The notes under the pieces are model-generated. The model made no database searches. It had not been told where the DNA came from and saw only the letters and a list, made by a program, of their open reading frames with translations. From Mycobacterium sp. 852002-10029_SCH5224772 (GTDB taxonomy: Bacteria > Actinomycetota > Actinomycetes > Mycobacteriales > Mycobacteriaceae): 64,000 nucleotides of DNA. Where the stretch lies: the NCBI RefSeq assembly GCF_001667315.1, contig NZ_LZHT01000005.1, positions 124,001 through 188,000 on the forward strand, in the 5' to 3' direction. The position numbers were made by a program, and so were the translations under genes. Below, piece after piece: positions 25,406 to 35,467 of the stretch (its first letter is position 1; the number at the start of each line of letters is the position of its first letter).

Positions 25406-26173
25406 ATGCCAGCCAACGATGTGATCGTGGCGTCCACAGCGGCCGATGCCGCGGCGGTCGAAGCCATCACCAGCCACAACGCGCAGCTCGCGGGGCAGCT
25501 CGCGGTGCTGACCGATGCGATGGTGTCGGCGCTCGAGCGCGGTGCGGACTTCGAGCCGGCGCGATCCACGGCCCTGGCATTCCTGGCCGGTCAGGTGCTG
25601 CCCATCGCCGCCGCCAAAGAGGAGCGACTGTACTCGGCCGCCACCCGCACCCAACGCGCGCGGCCCCTGATCGAATCGATGATCGCGGCGCACCGCATCA
25701 TCGGCTCCCTCGTCGACGGCATCCGTACGGAACCGCCGGTGCGCGCGGCCGGTTCCGCCCACGCCCTGCGGGTGCTGTTCGACGGACACCTGGTCGACGA
25801 GAACGAGCGGATCCTGCCGATCGTCGCCGCCGACCCGGATGTCTCCCTGATGGAGGTGACCGAGGGCATCAACGAACTCCTCGGTCATGCCCCCTCCGCC
25901 AACGGCGACGAGCATTCACACAGCTGCGGTTGCGGCGAGACCGATGTCGACGATCCAGTGCTCGACGTCCGCGAGGTGCCGCACTCGATCCGGCACGCCA
26001 CCGTGTTCGGTGCGTTCGATGCCGTTCCGCCCGGCGGCGCCCTGGTGCTGGTGGCGCCCCACGACCCGATCCCATTGCTGCACCAACTCAACGACCGCGC
26101 CTCGGGGCGGCTTGAGGTCTACTACGAGCAGCGCGGGCCGGAGGCGTGGCGGTTACGGCTGATCAAGGGGTGA
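25406..26173 (+). CDS. Hemerythrin-like domain fused to DUF2249
   Basis: 255 residues with GGAAAGGAACC before the ATG. Residues about 15-155 form a hemerythrin/HHE four-helix domain with metal-ligand-type residues in ITSHNAQL, AKEERLYS, MIAAHRIIGS and FDGHLVDENERIL. A linker SHSCGCGE follows. The end, DVREVPHSIRHATVFGAFDAV through PHDPIPLLHQLNDR, is DUF2249, a small fold often found with NO-related and di-iron proteins. An O2/NO-binding or NO-repair role is likely (inference). It is divergent from the NirK operon and separated from it by the 18-bp palindrome. Confidence 0.8.
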   Translation: MPANDVIVASTAADAAAVEAITSHNAQLAGQLAVLTDAMVSALERGADFEPARSTALAFLAGQVLPIAAAKEERLYSAATRTQRARPLIESMIAAHRIIGSLVDGIRTEPPVRAAGSAHALRVLFDGHLVDENERILPIVAADPDVSLMEVTEGINELLGHAPSANGDEHSHSCGCGETDVDDPVLDVREVPHSIRHATVFGAFDAVPPGGALVLVAPHDPIPLLHQLNDRASGRLEVYYEQRGPEAWRLRLIKG

Positions 26174-26250
26174 GTGGCGACACGTTCGAAGGGCAGCCCG
26201 AATCCCTGTGGCTACCAAGGTAATTCGTAAGACTGCAGGCTTGACGAGTC

Positions 26251-26269
26251 AGGCCACGCCTCGTGGCTT
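26251..26269. terminator. Hairpin between convergent genes
   Basis: GGCCACG and CGTGGCT pair around a 3-base loop, giving a stem of about 8 bp between the stop of the hemerythrin gene (26173) and the stop of the ferredoxin gene (26270). No T-run follows on either strand, so it would be a weak or bidirectional terminator. The rest of 26174-26250 shows nothing else. Confidence 0.4.
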
Positions 26270-26461
26270 CTAGTCTTCGCGCGATAGCGCTGCGCGAGGG
26301 CACGCGGCGATGGCCTGCTCGGCGAGTGCTTCCTGGTCGGCGGGGATAGGGTCGGTTTTGACCACGGCGTACTCGTCGTCGTCGAGCTCGAACACCTCGG
26401 GTGCGATGTTCACACAGAAGGCATTGCCCTCACAGCGATCACGGTCCACTACCACGCGCAT
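26270..26461 (-). CDS. Single-cluster ferredoxin ([3Fe-4S]/[4Fe-4S], P450-type)
   Basis: 63 residues: MRVVVDRDRCEGNAFCVNIAP with Cys10 and Cys16, and AACPRAAL with a third Cys. Only three cluster Cys (CxxxxxC...CP) are present, the usual [3Fe-4S] ferredoxin of actinobacterial P450 systems. A strong AAGGAGG lies before the ATG. It is the last gene of the OsmC-hemerythrin-ferredoxin set, so an electron-transfer role to the hemerythrin protein or another redox enzyme of this region is possible. It could also serve the P450 at 16546. Confidence 0.88.
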   Translation of the reverse strand: MRVVVDRDRCEGNAFCVNIAPEVFELDDDEYAVVKTDPIPADQEALAEQAIAACPRAALSRED

Positions 26462-26499
26462 TGAGAATCCTCCTTCGGTACTTCAGCGGGCTGAAAGCC

Positions 26500-26973
26500 T
26501 CACGCATTGGCCTGCTGGCACACCCATCCCTCGGGAGTGCGTCCGGTCTCGATGAACCGGTTCAGCTCCGCGCTCGTGTGCGGCGGCAGGTCGGTGTCGG
26601 CGTTCGGATAGATGACCGGCTCTTCTTTGGAGTTGTGCTGGTGAAGCTGGTCGAGCAGCTGCGTGCACGTATCCCTCAGCCGCTGACTGTCGTTCCCGTC
26701 AGCGAGCAGCTCGGCCAACTCGCCCATGGTGTGCCACAGCTGGCCGTGCTCACGCATCATCACGAAGATCGGCATCACGATCCCGGCCTCGCGCAGCGGC
26801 GGGAACAGGAAGACCTCTTCGAGGTAGATGTGCCGGCGCAGCGCCTCCAGCGTGTCGGTCATTAGTTCGCGCTGCACGCTGCCACAGTCGAGCTTTTCGA
26901 TGAAAGCCTCTATCGCATCATCGATTTCGCGGTGTTCTCGCGTCAGCTCGGCAGATAATGTCAAGCTGGTCAT
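26500..26973 (-). CDS. Hemerythrin (HHE) domain protein
   Basis: 157 residues from ATG 26973 with GAGGAGG upstream; the frame beyond it has no homology. Di-iron ligand-type motifs are LTREHREIDDAIEAF, RRHIYLEEVFLFPPL, MMREHGQLWHTM and LHQHNSKEEPVIYP (H...HxxxE...H...HxxxE), the full hemerythrin set. It binds O2 or NO at a di-iron centre in the cytosol. A close paralogue is at 48062, sharing RRHIYLEE-FLFPP, MREHGQLW and GWVCQQA at the C-terminus. Middle gene of the operator-driven osmC set. Confidence 0.88.
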   Translation of the reverse strand: MTSLTLSAELTREHREIDDAIEAFIEKLDCGSVQRELMTDTLEALRRHIYLEEVFLFPPLREAGIVMPIFVMMREHGQLWHTMGELAELLADGNDSQRLRDTCTQLLDQLHQHNSKEEPVIYPNADTDLPPHTSAELNRFIETGRTPEGWVCQQANA

Positions 26974-27010
26974 TCGTGCCTCCTCTGCGTCAGCCCGCGG
27001 GACTGGCGGG

Positions 27011-27457
27011 TTAGGTCTCGTCGAGCTTGGCGTCGACACTGATCGTGGCGCCGGCGAACAATCGCGATACCGGGCACAGCGCGGCGGCCTGATCGACCAC
27101 GGCGGCAAAGGATTCGGCGTCCAGCCCCGCAACGCTTGCCGTGACTTTCAACTGCGATGTGGTGATGGTCGGCACGCCATCGACCGCGTCCAGGGTCACG
27201 GCGGCCGTGACGTCGAGTCGCTGTGGCGGCGTGTTGTTCTCACCCAGCTTCAAGGCCAACGCCATCGAGAAGCACGACGAGTGCGCCGCCGCGGCCAGTT
27301 CTTCCGGGCTGGTCTTGCCGCCGGGCTGCTCGGTGCGCGAGACCCAGGTCAGCGGCAGGCCATCCAGGGCTCCACTGCTGCCCTGCGACAGCGTGCCTTC
27401 GCCGGATGCCAGCGGGCCTTCCCATGTGGTCCGCGCGGCCCGTTCTGCGATGCTCAT
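27011..27457 (-). CDS. OsmC/Ohr family peroxide-reducing protein
   Basis: 148 residues: ARTTWEGPLASGEGTLSQGSSG at the start, the first catalytic Cys in AAAHSSCFSMALALKLGE and the second in DQAAALCPVSRLFAGA. The two Cys positions are those of OsmC-type thiol peroxidases that detoxify organic hydroperoxides or related electrophiles. First gene of a set with the hemerythrin (38 bp gap) and the ferredoxin. Copy 1 of the repeated operator is 32 bp upstream of its start. Confidence 0.88.
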   Translation of the reverse strand: MSIAERAARTTWEGPLASGEGTLSQGSSGALDGLPLTWVSRTEQPGGKTSPEELAAAAHSSCFSMALALKLGENNTPPQRLDVTAAVTLDAVDGVPTITTSQLKVTASVAGLDAESFAAVVDQAAALCPVSRLFAGATISVDAKLDET

Positions 27458-27488
27458 ATTGTCGACCTCTTTCTCCTGTTGCCTGGTA

Positions 27489-27513
27489 TTTATACAAGTC
27501 CAACTTGTGTAAA
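27489..27513 (-). promoter_or_regulatory. Repeated operator, site 1 (osmC-hemerythrin-ferredoxin)
   Basis: TTTATACAA, a 7-bp spacer (gtccaac), then TTGTGTAAA. The arms are inverted repeats with one mismatch pair. It sits 32-56 bp upstream of the OsmC start, over the expected promoter. The other four copies, at 35410, 37356, 42870 and 47907, have a 6-bp spacer. Binding protein unknown. Confidence 0.75.
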
Positions 27514-27550
27514 CTCTAGACCGTTCCCTCGTGTGTTGGCCAGAGCGTCG

Positions 27551-28672
27551 TCATGGCGTTGTGTGCCGACGGTAAGCGCTGATGACGTCGGGATCCGGGT
27601 CCATTCCCAGGCCCGGTCCCTGCGGAACCGAAATCCAGCCGACTTTCGGGCTCAGGGCATCGCCGTAGACGGACGCTTCCAGCTCGAACCAGCGGCACTC
27701 GATCATGGAGTCGACGTTGCCCAGCGCAGCGGTCGCATGCAGCGCCGCGAGCAACCCGGGACCGTCGTAGAAGGAGTGCGTCATCACCGGGATGTTGTGG
27801 ACGGCCGCAAGGGGAAAGACTTTGCACAACTCGGTGATCCCGCCCATCTTGGCGGGGCTTGGCTGAACAAAGTCCACCGCGCCCGCGGCGAGCATTCGCT
27901 CGAATTCCAGCAGGGTGGAAGCGTTCTCGCCGGATGAGATCGGGATGCCGGTGGTCCGTCGCAGTTCGGCGAGTCCGTCGAAATTCTCCGGCGGCCACAG
28001 TGGCTCCTCGAGAAATTTGAGCCGAAGCGCCCCGAGTTCTTCAGCGACTGCGCCGGCTTCGGTCAAGGTCCAGGGACAGCCGGCGTCCACGATGAGCTCG
28101 ACGTCGGGGCCGGCTTCCTCGCGGGCCGCGCGTATTGCCGACATGCCCGCCTCGTGCAGCTTGATCACGTGAAAGCCGGCGTCGATTGCGTTGCGAACCG
28201 CGATGCGGACCAGCGTGGGATCGGAATAGCAGGCCAGGCTCGCGTAGCACGGCATGGTGGCCACGCCGCCACCGAGGAGCTGACAGACGGGAGCGTCGGC
28301 GAGCTTGCCGGCGATGTCCCACAGGGCGATGTCGACCGCCGAGAGCCCGTAGGTCAACGGACCGCCGCGCCCGAATACGTGCAGCTTCTTTTGCACCTCC
28401 AGCATCAGGGGACCGATCCGGGTGGCGTCCTGGCCGATGCACAGCGGGGTGATCAGTTGGTCGACAGCGAGTTTGGCCGAATCGACGGCGCGAAAACCGA
28501 AGGCCTCCCCCCAGCCGTCCACTCCGTCGCGGGTCGTCACTTTGACGAGCAGCGAGTCTGCCGCGGTCAGCGGGTCGCCCCACAGGGAGGCCCCGGGCGT
28601 GCTGTCCCCCTTGAGCGGGATACGCAGTGGAATCGTCTCGACCTTGGCGACGACTGCGGGGCGGTCAGGCAT
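27551..28672 (-). CDS. Enolase-superfamily (mandelate racemase / muconate lactonizing) enzyme
   Basis: 373 residues from ATG 28672. N-terminal capping domain VAKVETIPLRIPLKGDSTPG. Barrel motifs are GFHVIKLHEAG (Lys acid/base region), ELIVDAGCPW, FLEEPLWPPENF and SSGENAS (three metal carboxylates), and FVQPSPAKMGGITE. It abstracts the proton alpha to a carboxylate in an acid-sugar or related substrate. It is followed 4 bp before its start by the end of the CMD gene, in the same direction, so the two form an operon. Its link to the NO genes is unclear. Confidence 0.85.
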   Translation of the reverse strand: MPDRPAVVAKVETIPLRIPLKGDSTPGASLWGDPLTAADSLLVKVTTRDGVDGWGEAFGFRAVDSAKLAVDQLITPLCIGQDATRIGPLMLEVQKKLHVFGRGGPLTYGLSAVDIALWDIAGKLADAPVCQLLGGGVATMPCYASLACYSDPTLVRIAVRNAIDAGFHVIKLHEAGMSAIRAAREEAGPDVELIVDAGCPWTLTEAGAVAEELGALRLKFLEEPLWPPENFDGLAELRRTTGIPISSGENASTLLEFERMLAAGAVDFVQPSPAKMGGITELCKVFPLAAVHNIPVMTHSFYDGPGLLAALHATAALGNVDSMIECRWFELEASVYGDALSPKVGWISVPQGPGLGMDPDPDVISAYRRHTTP

Positions 28673-28676
28673 ATGG

Positions 28677-29003
28677 CTATTTGGCGAGTGCCTCGAGGGC
28701 CAGGGTGGAGTGGGCGTAGGCGCCGCCGGCGCGCATTTCGGCGGCCACCCAGATGGCCTCCATGATCTCCTCGTCACTGGCGCCTTTGCGGTGGGCGAGC
28801 TTGGTGTGGCCCTGAATGCAGTAGGGGCACTGGGTGGTGTGTGCCACCGCGACGGCAATGAGTTGCTTGGTCTTCTCCGGGAGCGCGCCCTCGGCGAACA
28901 CCGCGCGGGAAAACGCCTCGAACGCCTCGTGGGTGTGCGGAGCGAGTTCTTTGCGACGGTTGTAGATGTCCTGGGTGGCCTGCGGGTACATGGCGTCTGC
29001 CAT
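28677..29003 (-). CDS. AhpD-like carboxymuconolactone decarboxylase family protein
   Basis: 108 residues with VAHTTQCPYCIQGHTKLAHRKGAS: the CxxC plus downstream His of the AhpD alkylhydroperoxidase active site. Such small CMD proteins reduce peroxides or transfer acyl groups. Starts MADAMYPQATQDIYNRRKEL. It lies between aconitase (downstream on the sequence, upstream in transcription) and the enolase-superfamily gene, all minus strand. Confidence 0.87.
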   Translation of the reverse strand: MADAMYPQATQDIYNRRKELAPHTHEAFEAFSRAVFAEGALPEKTKQLIAVAVAHTTQCPYCIQGHTKLAHRKGASDEEIMEAIWVAAEMRAGGAYAHSTLALEALAK

Positions 29004-29047
29004 GAGCGTCTCCTTATCGAATTATGTTGTCCGGCACGCGGTTTGGG

Positions 29048-31843
<2,796 letters not shown>

Positions 31844-31929
31844 CGCATTCACCTCACCGGTTGTAGGCGACCCTTCCACCACCGTAGTCATAGAAGCGGA
31901 TCGAAGGGCAGTGGTCGCTGGGGCGAGAC

Positions 31930-32922
31930 TCAGCCCGTCAGTCGCAGCACTTCGGCGAGCGCGCGCCGCGGCGTGGGCGGCGGCGCCGCGTCGAGCGCCG
32001 GCGCGACGCCCACCCGGATCAGGACCTGGGGCAGGTCGGTGTGATCCGTGAGCGCCGCGAGCAGTTCACGGCTGACCGACAGTTCGGTCAGTTGCGACAC
32101 CGGGCAGGTGGCCAAGCCGGCCATCGTGCATTCCAGGAGGACGGCCGACAGCGCCTCGCCGCACGCGACCGCGTTGGCGTGGCTGTCATCTTCGGTGGAC
32201 AGCATCAGGATCTTCGAGAAATCCCGGGTAATCCCGGCGCGCCTGTCCGGGTTGCGGGTGAAGGGGAAGTGGCGATTGACGCCCACCCGATCCGACTCGG
32301 CGGCCGACACCAGGGAGCTGTAAGGGATACCTTCTGACACTTCGAACGGCGCAGTCCACCAATCGAGTTCGACATGATACGAGGAGTCATACAGGCGCAG
32401 CGATTCGGTGAATTCGGCCGCTTGGGCCAGGCGCGGACGCATCTCCTCCGGTAAGACGTCCAATCGCACCGCGTCAGCATCGATCCTGCCGCGCAGCAAG
32501 GCTTCGAACGATTCCCAGTCGACCGGCGCGAGGAACGGGAGCCGATCGGTGCGGCGTTTCAGGATCGCGTCGGCGCGGCGACGCTGGTCGTCGGTCACGC
32601 CGTCCGCGGGGGCGAACGTCACCCTGGCCAGGTGCGCCGGATTGTCCGGATGGGGAAATCGTTCGACCTCGGCGATCCAGCCCGCGGCGGCCATCGCCAC
32701 CCGAAGGTGTTCGAGCGCACCGCCGCAGCCGATGTGGGCCTCGCGCATCGATCGATCCGCGAGTACGACACGGGTCACATCCAAAAACAGGTCCAGCCCA
32801 GCGCCGTCCGCCACCCACCGCCACGGTTGGGTGTTGTACAGCGACGGGGCGCGGCAGGCCAACTTGACCGCATTCTTGATGACCTTGGCATCGACCTTGG
32901 TATCCACCATGGTGTCCAACAT
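31930..32922 (-). CDS. Acg-family FMN-binding nitroreductase-like protein (second copy)
   Basis: 330 residues from ATG 32922 ([19 protein letters not shown]) with CCGGAGG upstream; the longer frame to 32973 lacks support. Family motifs are [52 protein letters not shown]-type helix [31 protein letters not shown], and LPQVLIRVG. It shares its promoter element with the acg-like gene at 17739. It is divergent from a SufR-like regulator, so it may belong to an NO/redox response as well as a hypoxic one. The long gap region between it and aconitase (31844-31929) holds nothing recognised. Confidence 0.87.
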   Translation of the reverse strand: MLDTMVDTKVDAKVIKNAVKLACRAPSLYNTQPWRWVADGAGLDLFLDVTRVVLADRSMREAHIGCGGALEHLRVAMAAAGWIAEVERFPHPDNPAHLARVTFAPADGVTDDQRRRADAILKRRTDRLPFLAPVDWESFEALLRGRIDADAVRLDVLPEEMRPRLAQAAEFTESLRLYDSSYHVELDWWTAPFEVSEGIPYSSLVSAAESDRVGVNRHFPFTRNPDRRAGITRDFSKILMLSTEDDSHANAVACGEALSAVLLECTMAGLATCPVSQLTELSVSRELLAALTDHTDLPQVLIRVGVAPALDAAPPPTPRRALAEVLRLTG

Positions 32923-32996
32923 GGCGCGCCTCCGGTTCTCTGCTGCCCCAACGTCATTCGCTACCGGAGACATCTCGGGCTTGCAGTGCTATTATT

Positions 32997-33020
32997 AATG
33001 AATAATATCCTCTAAATAGC
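32997..33020 (-). promoter_or_regulatory. 24-bp element shared by both acg-like promoters (copy 2)
   Basis: Starts AATGAATAA-TATCCTC and ends TAAATAGC, 22 of 24 positions identical to the copy at 18812. Here ATTATT precedes the AATG, giving an inverted repeat ATTATT-aatg-AATAAT (32991-33006). The element is 75 bp before the acg-like start (32922) and 32 bp before the regulator start (33052), so it may serve both divergent promoters. Confidence 0.6.
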
Positions 33021-33051
33021 TAAAAGGCAACCGGACGAGAGGACGGATGGG

Positions 33052-33783
33052 GTGGGCGAGCAGGACAAGGACGAGGCCGGACGACCGCACCGCGCGGGGC
33101 ACAACCGGCAGCGCCAACGGGTACTTGAGCTGGTGCGTGAGCACCACGAACCGGTCGACGCGGCCGAACTCGCCGCCCGGCTTGGGCTGCATACGACGAC
33201 GGTGCGCTTTCATCTTGACGCGTTGTGCGCCGACGGACTGGTCGAGCGCACCCGGATCACGCGCGCCAGGGTGGGCCGTCCCCGCACCGGCTACCGTGCG
33301 GTGCGCGAGCGGCTGGACTATCGAATCCTGGCCGAGATTCTGGCGCTGGAACTCGGCGATACCGCCGAAAAGCGCCGCCGCCGCGCCGAAGCCGCCGGCC
33401 GGCGATGGGCTGAGCGGATCTCAGAGAACGCCCCGAATCAGGATGAGGCGCCGCAACCAGTTCCAGGTGCTGCAGCCGGCAAAACGGTTGACGAGCGATC
33501 AGCGATGATCACGACGGTGTTCGACCGCATGGGATTTGGCCCCGAGTTGGTTCCGGTGGAGAAGTCGAGGCCCGGCAACCGGCGGACCATTCGCCTACAC
33601 AGCTGCCCGGTCCGTGATCTGGCCCGTGATCATCCCGAGGTGGCGTGCGCCTTGCACCGGGGGCTGCTGCAGGGACTGGCCGGCTCGACGGAGCCGGTTG
33701 GTGCGGCGCCGCGGATGCAGGCCGCGCTGGAACCGTTCGTCGAACCCGAATTGTGTCTTGCCAGGGTGATCGCGCATGACTGA
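33052..33783 (+). CDS. SufR-like winged-helix regulator with three conserved cysteines (second copy)
   Basis: 243 residues from GTG 33052 behind GAGAGGACGG. Helix-turn-helix: RQRVLELVREHHEPVDAAELAARLGLHTTTVRFHLDALCADGLVE, with wing ARVGRPRTGYRA. C-terminal Cys positions are HSCPVRDLARDHPEVACALHRGLLQG and VEPELCLARV, the same spacing as in the regulator at 24591. Two copies with matching Cys patterns in one region, each next to NO-handling genes, support an Fe-S, NO- or redox-responsive regulator (inference). The stop overlaps the truncated hemoglobin start by 8 bp. Confidence 0.8.
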   Translation: MGEQDKDEAGRPHRAGHNRQRQRVLELVREHHEPVDAAELAARLGLHTTTVRFHLDALCADGLVERTRITRARVGRPRTGYRAVRERLDYRILAEILALELGDTAEKRRRRAEAAGRRWAERISENAPNQDEAPQPVPGAAAGKTVDERSAMITTVFDRMGFGPELVPVEKSRPGNRRTIRLHSCPVRDLARDHPEVACALHRGLLQGLAGSTEPVGAAPRMQAALEPFVEPELCLARVIAHD

Positions 33784-34207
33784 GTCGTCGGCCCCGGTTG
33801 GGGCTGCAGATCTGGCCACCCGTTCCGACGTCGAGGCACTCCTGCGCCGGTTTTACGGACGTGTGATGGTTGACGACGTGCTCGCCGAGCCATTCGCGGA
33901 GGTGCGGAGCAAAGGCCTGGAGGCGCACATCCCGGTGATGGCCGACTTCTGGGAGACCGCGCTGTTCCGCGCCGGGCTCTACCGCGGCAGCGCCTTGCAC
34001 GTCCACCGGCGCGTCCATCAACGAATCCCGTTGAACGGCAGTCACTTTGTCCGCTGGCTGACGATGTGGAACGACACCGTCGATGAGATGTTCCGGGGAC
34101 CCATCGCCGAACGCGCGAAGATCCAGGGCACCAGGATCGCCTGGGCCATGCACCGACGGCTGACGGGTGCGGACACGCCGGAACTCGACACCCTGGTGGC
34201 GCGATGA
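33776..34207 (+). CDS. Group III truncated hemoglobin
   Basis: 143 residues. The short globin reads LLRRFYGRVMVDDVLAEPFAEV, AHIPVMADFWETALFRAGLYRGS, LHVHRRVHQRIPLNGSHFVRWLTMWNDTVDEMFRGPIAERAKIQ. The DFW, His in the F region and HFxRWL are typical of group III trHbs. It binds heme and O2/NO in the cytosol, and NO dioxygenation is one proposed role of the family. Coupled to the SufR-like regulator by overlapping ATGACTGA-type stop/start, so expressed with it. Confidence 0.87.
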   Translation: MTESSAPVGAADLATRSDVEALLRRFYGRVMVDDVLAEPFAEVRSKGLEAHIPVMADFWETALFRAGLYRGSALHVHRRVHQRIPLNGSHFVRWLTMWNDTVDEMFRGPIAERAKIQGTRIAWAMHRRLTGADTPELDTLVAR

Positions 34208-34222
34208 CCGCCGAGGGGCGCA

Positions 34223-34473
34223 CTACCGGCGAAAGAGCTTGCGCCCCAGCCAGATCGCATGGTCGTATCTGCGGCCGGTGACGAGTGCCGAGCAGGATTA
34301 ACATTTGCCCGCTTTGCAGTTCCAGCGCACCGCGAGATCGGGGACTTGCGTGGCTTGCAGCCGGTGGATGACGTCAAGCACGACCTCGCCCTCGTTGACC
34401 TCGACGGAGAACTCGCGGAGTTCGCCGCCCTGCTCGTCACCGCGCCACACGCGGATATCCCGTTGTAAGTCAT
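34223..34473 (-). pseudogene. sdhB: sdhB relic: frameshifted, internally deleted succinate dehydrogenase iron-sulfur subunit
   Basis: The remnant begins MTYN, then in another frame reads RDIRVWRGDEQGGELREFSV and EVNEGEVVLDVIHRLQATQV-PDLAVRWNCKAGKC, the N-terminal [2Fe-2S] half of mycobacterial SdhB. After GKC a stop (TAA) stands where Gly should be, then SCSA. The reading next jumps to RRYDHAIWLGRKLFRR and a stop, which is the normal SdhB C-terminus. So both ends survive, with a frameshift, a nonsense codon and an internal deletion of roughly 500 bp. Not functional. Confidence 0.75.
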
Positions 34474-34485
34474 CACATTCCTTCG

Positions 34486-34995
34486 TCAGAGCCTTTCACG
34501 TTCGGCGCCGGCATCGCCGCCCACATCGTGCCCGACGTGTCGCTCGCTGCGCATGCGTTCGATCATGTGCGGATAGTGCAGCTCGAAGGCGGGTCGCTCG
34601 GAGCGGATGCGGGGCAGCTCGATGAAGTTGTGCCGCGGCGGTGGGCAACTGGTGGCCCACTCCAGCGAATTACCATGTCCCCACGGGTCATCCACCGTGA
34701 CCGGTTCCCCGTAGCGCCAACTCCTGAACACATTCCAGACGAAGGGCAGTATCGACGCGCCCAGGATCAACGCGCCGATGGTGGAGACGACGTTCAACGC
34801 GGTGAAGCCGTCGGTGGGCAAGTAGTCCGCATAGCGGCGGGGCATCCCCATGTTGCCCAGCCAGTGCTGCACCCTAAAGGTGGCGTGAAAGCCGATCAGG
34901 GTCAGCCAGAAGTGCAGCTTGCCCAGCCGTTCGTCGAGCAACCGACCGGTCATCTTGGGGAACCAGAAGTAGACGCCGGCGAAGGTGGTCCTCCA
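34486..34995 (-). pseudogene. ctaD: ctaD relic: C-terminal fragment of cytochrome c oxidase subunit I
   Basis: The frame reads [60 protein letters not shown] and ends [20 protein letters not shown]. These are the last helices and tail of mycobacterial CtaD. It is preceded directly by an in-frame TAG (34998-34996), and no upstream CtaD sequence (heme/CuB region) is present, so about two thirds of the gene is missing. The remaining part is well conserved and in frame, which suggests recent truncation. An internal ATG gives a 155-codon frame, but that protein would lack the catalytic core. Confidence 0.8.
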
Positions 34996-35009
34996 CTATG
35001 GGGGCAGGC

Positions 35010-35390
35010 TCACCACTTTTGGTTCACGGTCAGGTAGCGAAGTCCGTCGGGGCCCGCGGTGAATTGCGGCCGCGACCGGCGTGGCAGCCATAACAACGCA
35101 CCGGGGGCCAGCTTGATCGTGCCCTTTTCGGTAGTGAGCCGACCGCTCCCGGACAGCACGTGGATCAAGACGTCGACGTCGAGTTCGGCTGCGGTGGCGG
35201 TGTCGATTTCGCCGTTGGGCGGCATCGTGATGACATTCCAGTCGAGCTCGCGTTTGCCGACACCGGATCTCCTGTCCACCCCGGCGTTATCCGACGATTC
35301 CGCCACCCACGGGTTGGCGTAGGTGGCCAATCCTGTGGGTCGGTTGCCGGACCTGGGGAGCCGCCGGACGTCGAGTTCGTTGTCGGCCAT
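35010..35390 (-). CDS. Cupin-domain protein under the repeated operator
   Basis: 126 residues with a single cupin barrel: ELDWNVITMPPNGEIDTATAAELDVDVLIHVLSGSGRLTTEKG and LAPGALLWLPRRSRPQFTAGPDGLRYLTVNQKW. The metal ligands of the first motif are weak (Asp/Glu rich, one His). No enzymatic role can be stated. Its start is 20 bp from operator site 2, and it appears to be a single-gene unit, so it is probably induced with norB and fdxA. Confidence 0.75.
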   Translation of the reverse strand: MADNELDVRRLPRSGNRPTGLATYANPWVAESSDNAGVDRRSGVGKRELDWNVITMPPNGEIDTATAAELDVDVLIHVLSGSGRLTTEKGTIKLAPGALLWLPRRSRPQFTAGPDGLRYLTVNQKW

Positions 35391-35409
35391 AGGTCCGCCC
35401 TTTTCGTAA

Positions 35410-35433
35410 TTATTACAAGTGCGATTGTATAAA
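35410..35433 (-). promoter_or_regulatory. Repeated operator, site 2 (cupin gene)
   Basis: TTATTACAA, spacer gtgcga, TTGTATAAA. On the minus strand TAATAAT in the left arm could be the -10 region of the cupin gene that starts at 35390, so binding here would cover the promoter. Confidence 0.75.
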
Positions 35434-35467
35434 CACTACGACATGGGCGCGCATTACGGAAGAGTGA

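Noticed and set aside
34042-34476. 144-codon minus-strand open frame over the hemoglobin end and the sdhB relic
   Set aside because: Its first codons are the old sdhB start in a frame that no longer matches; the rest is not protein-like.
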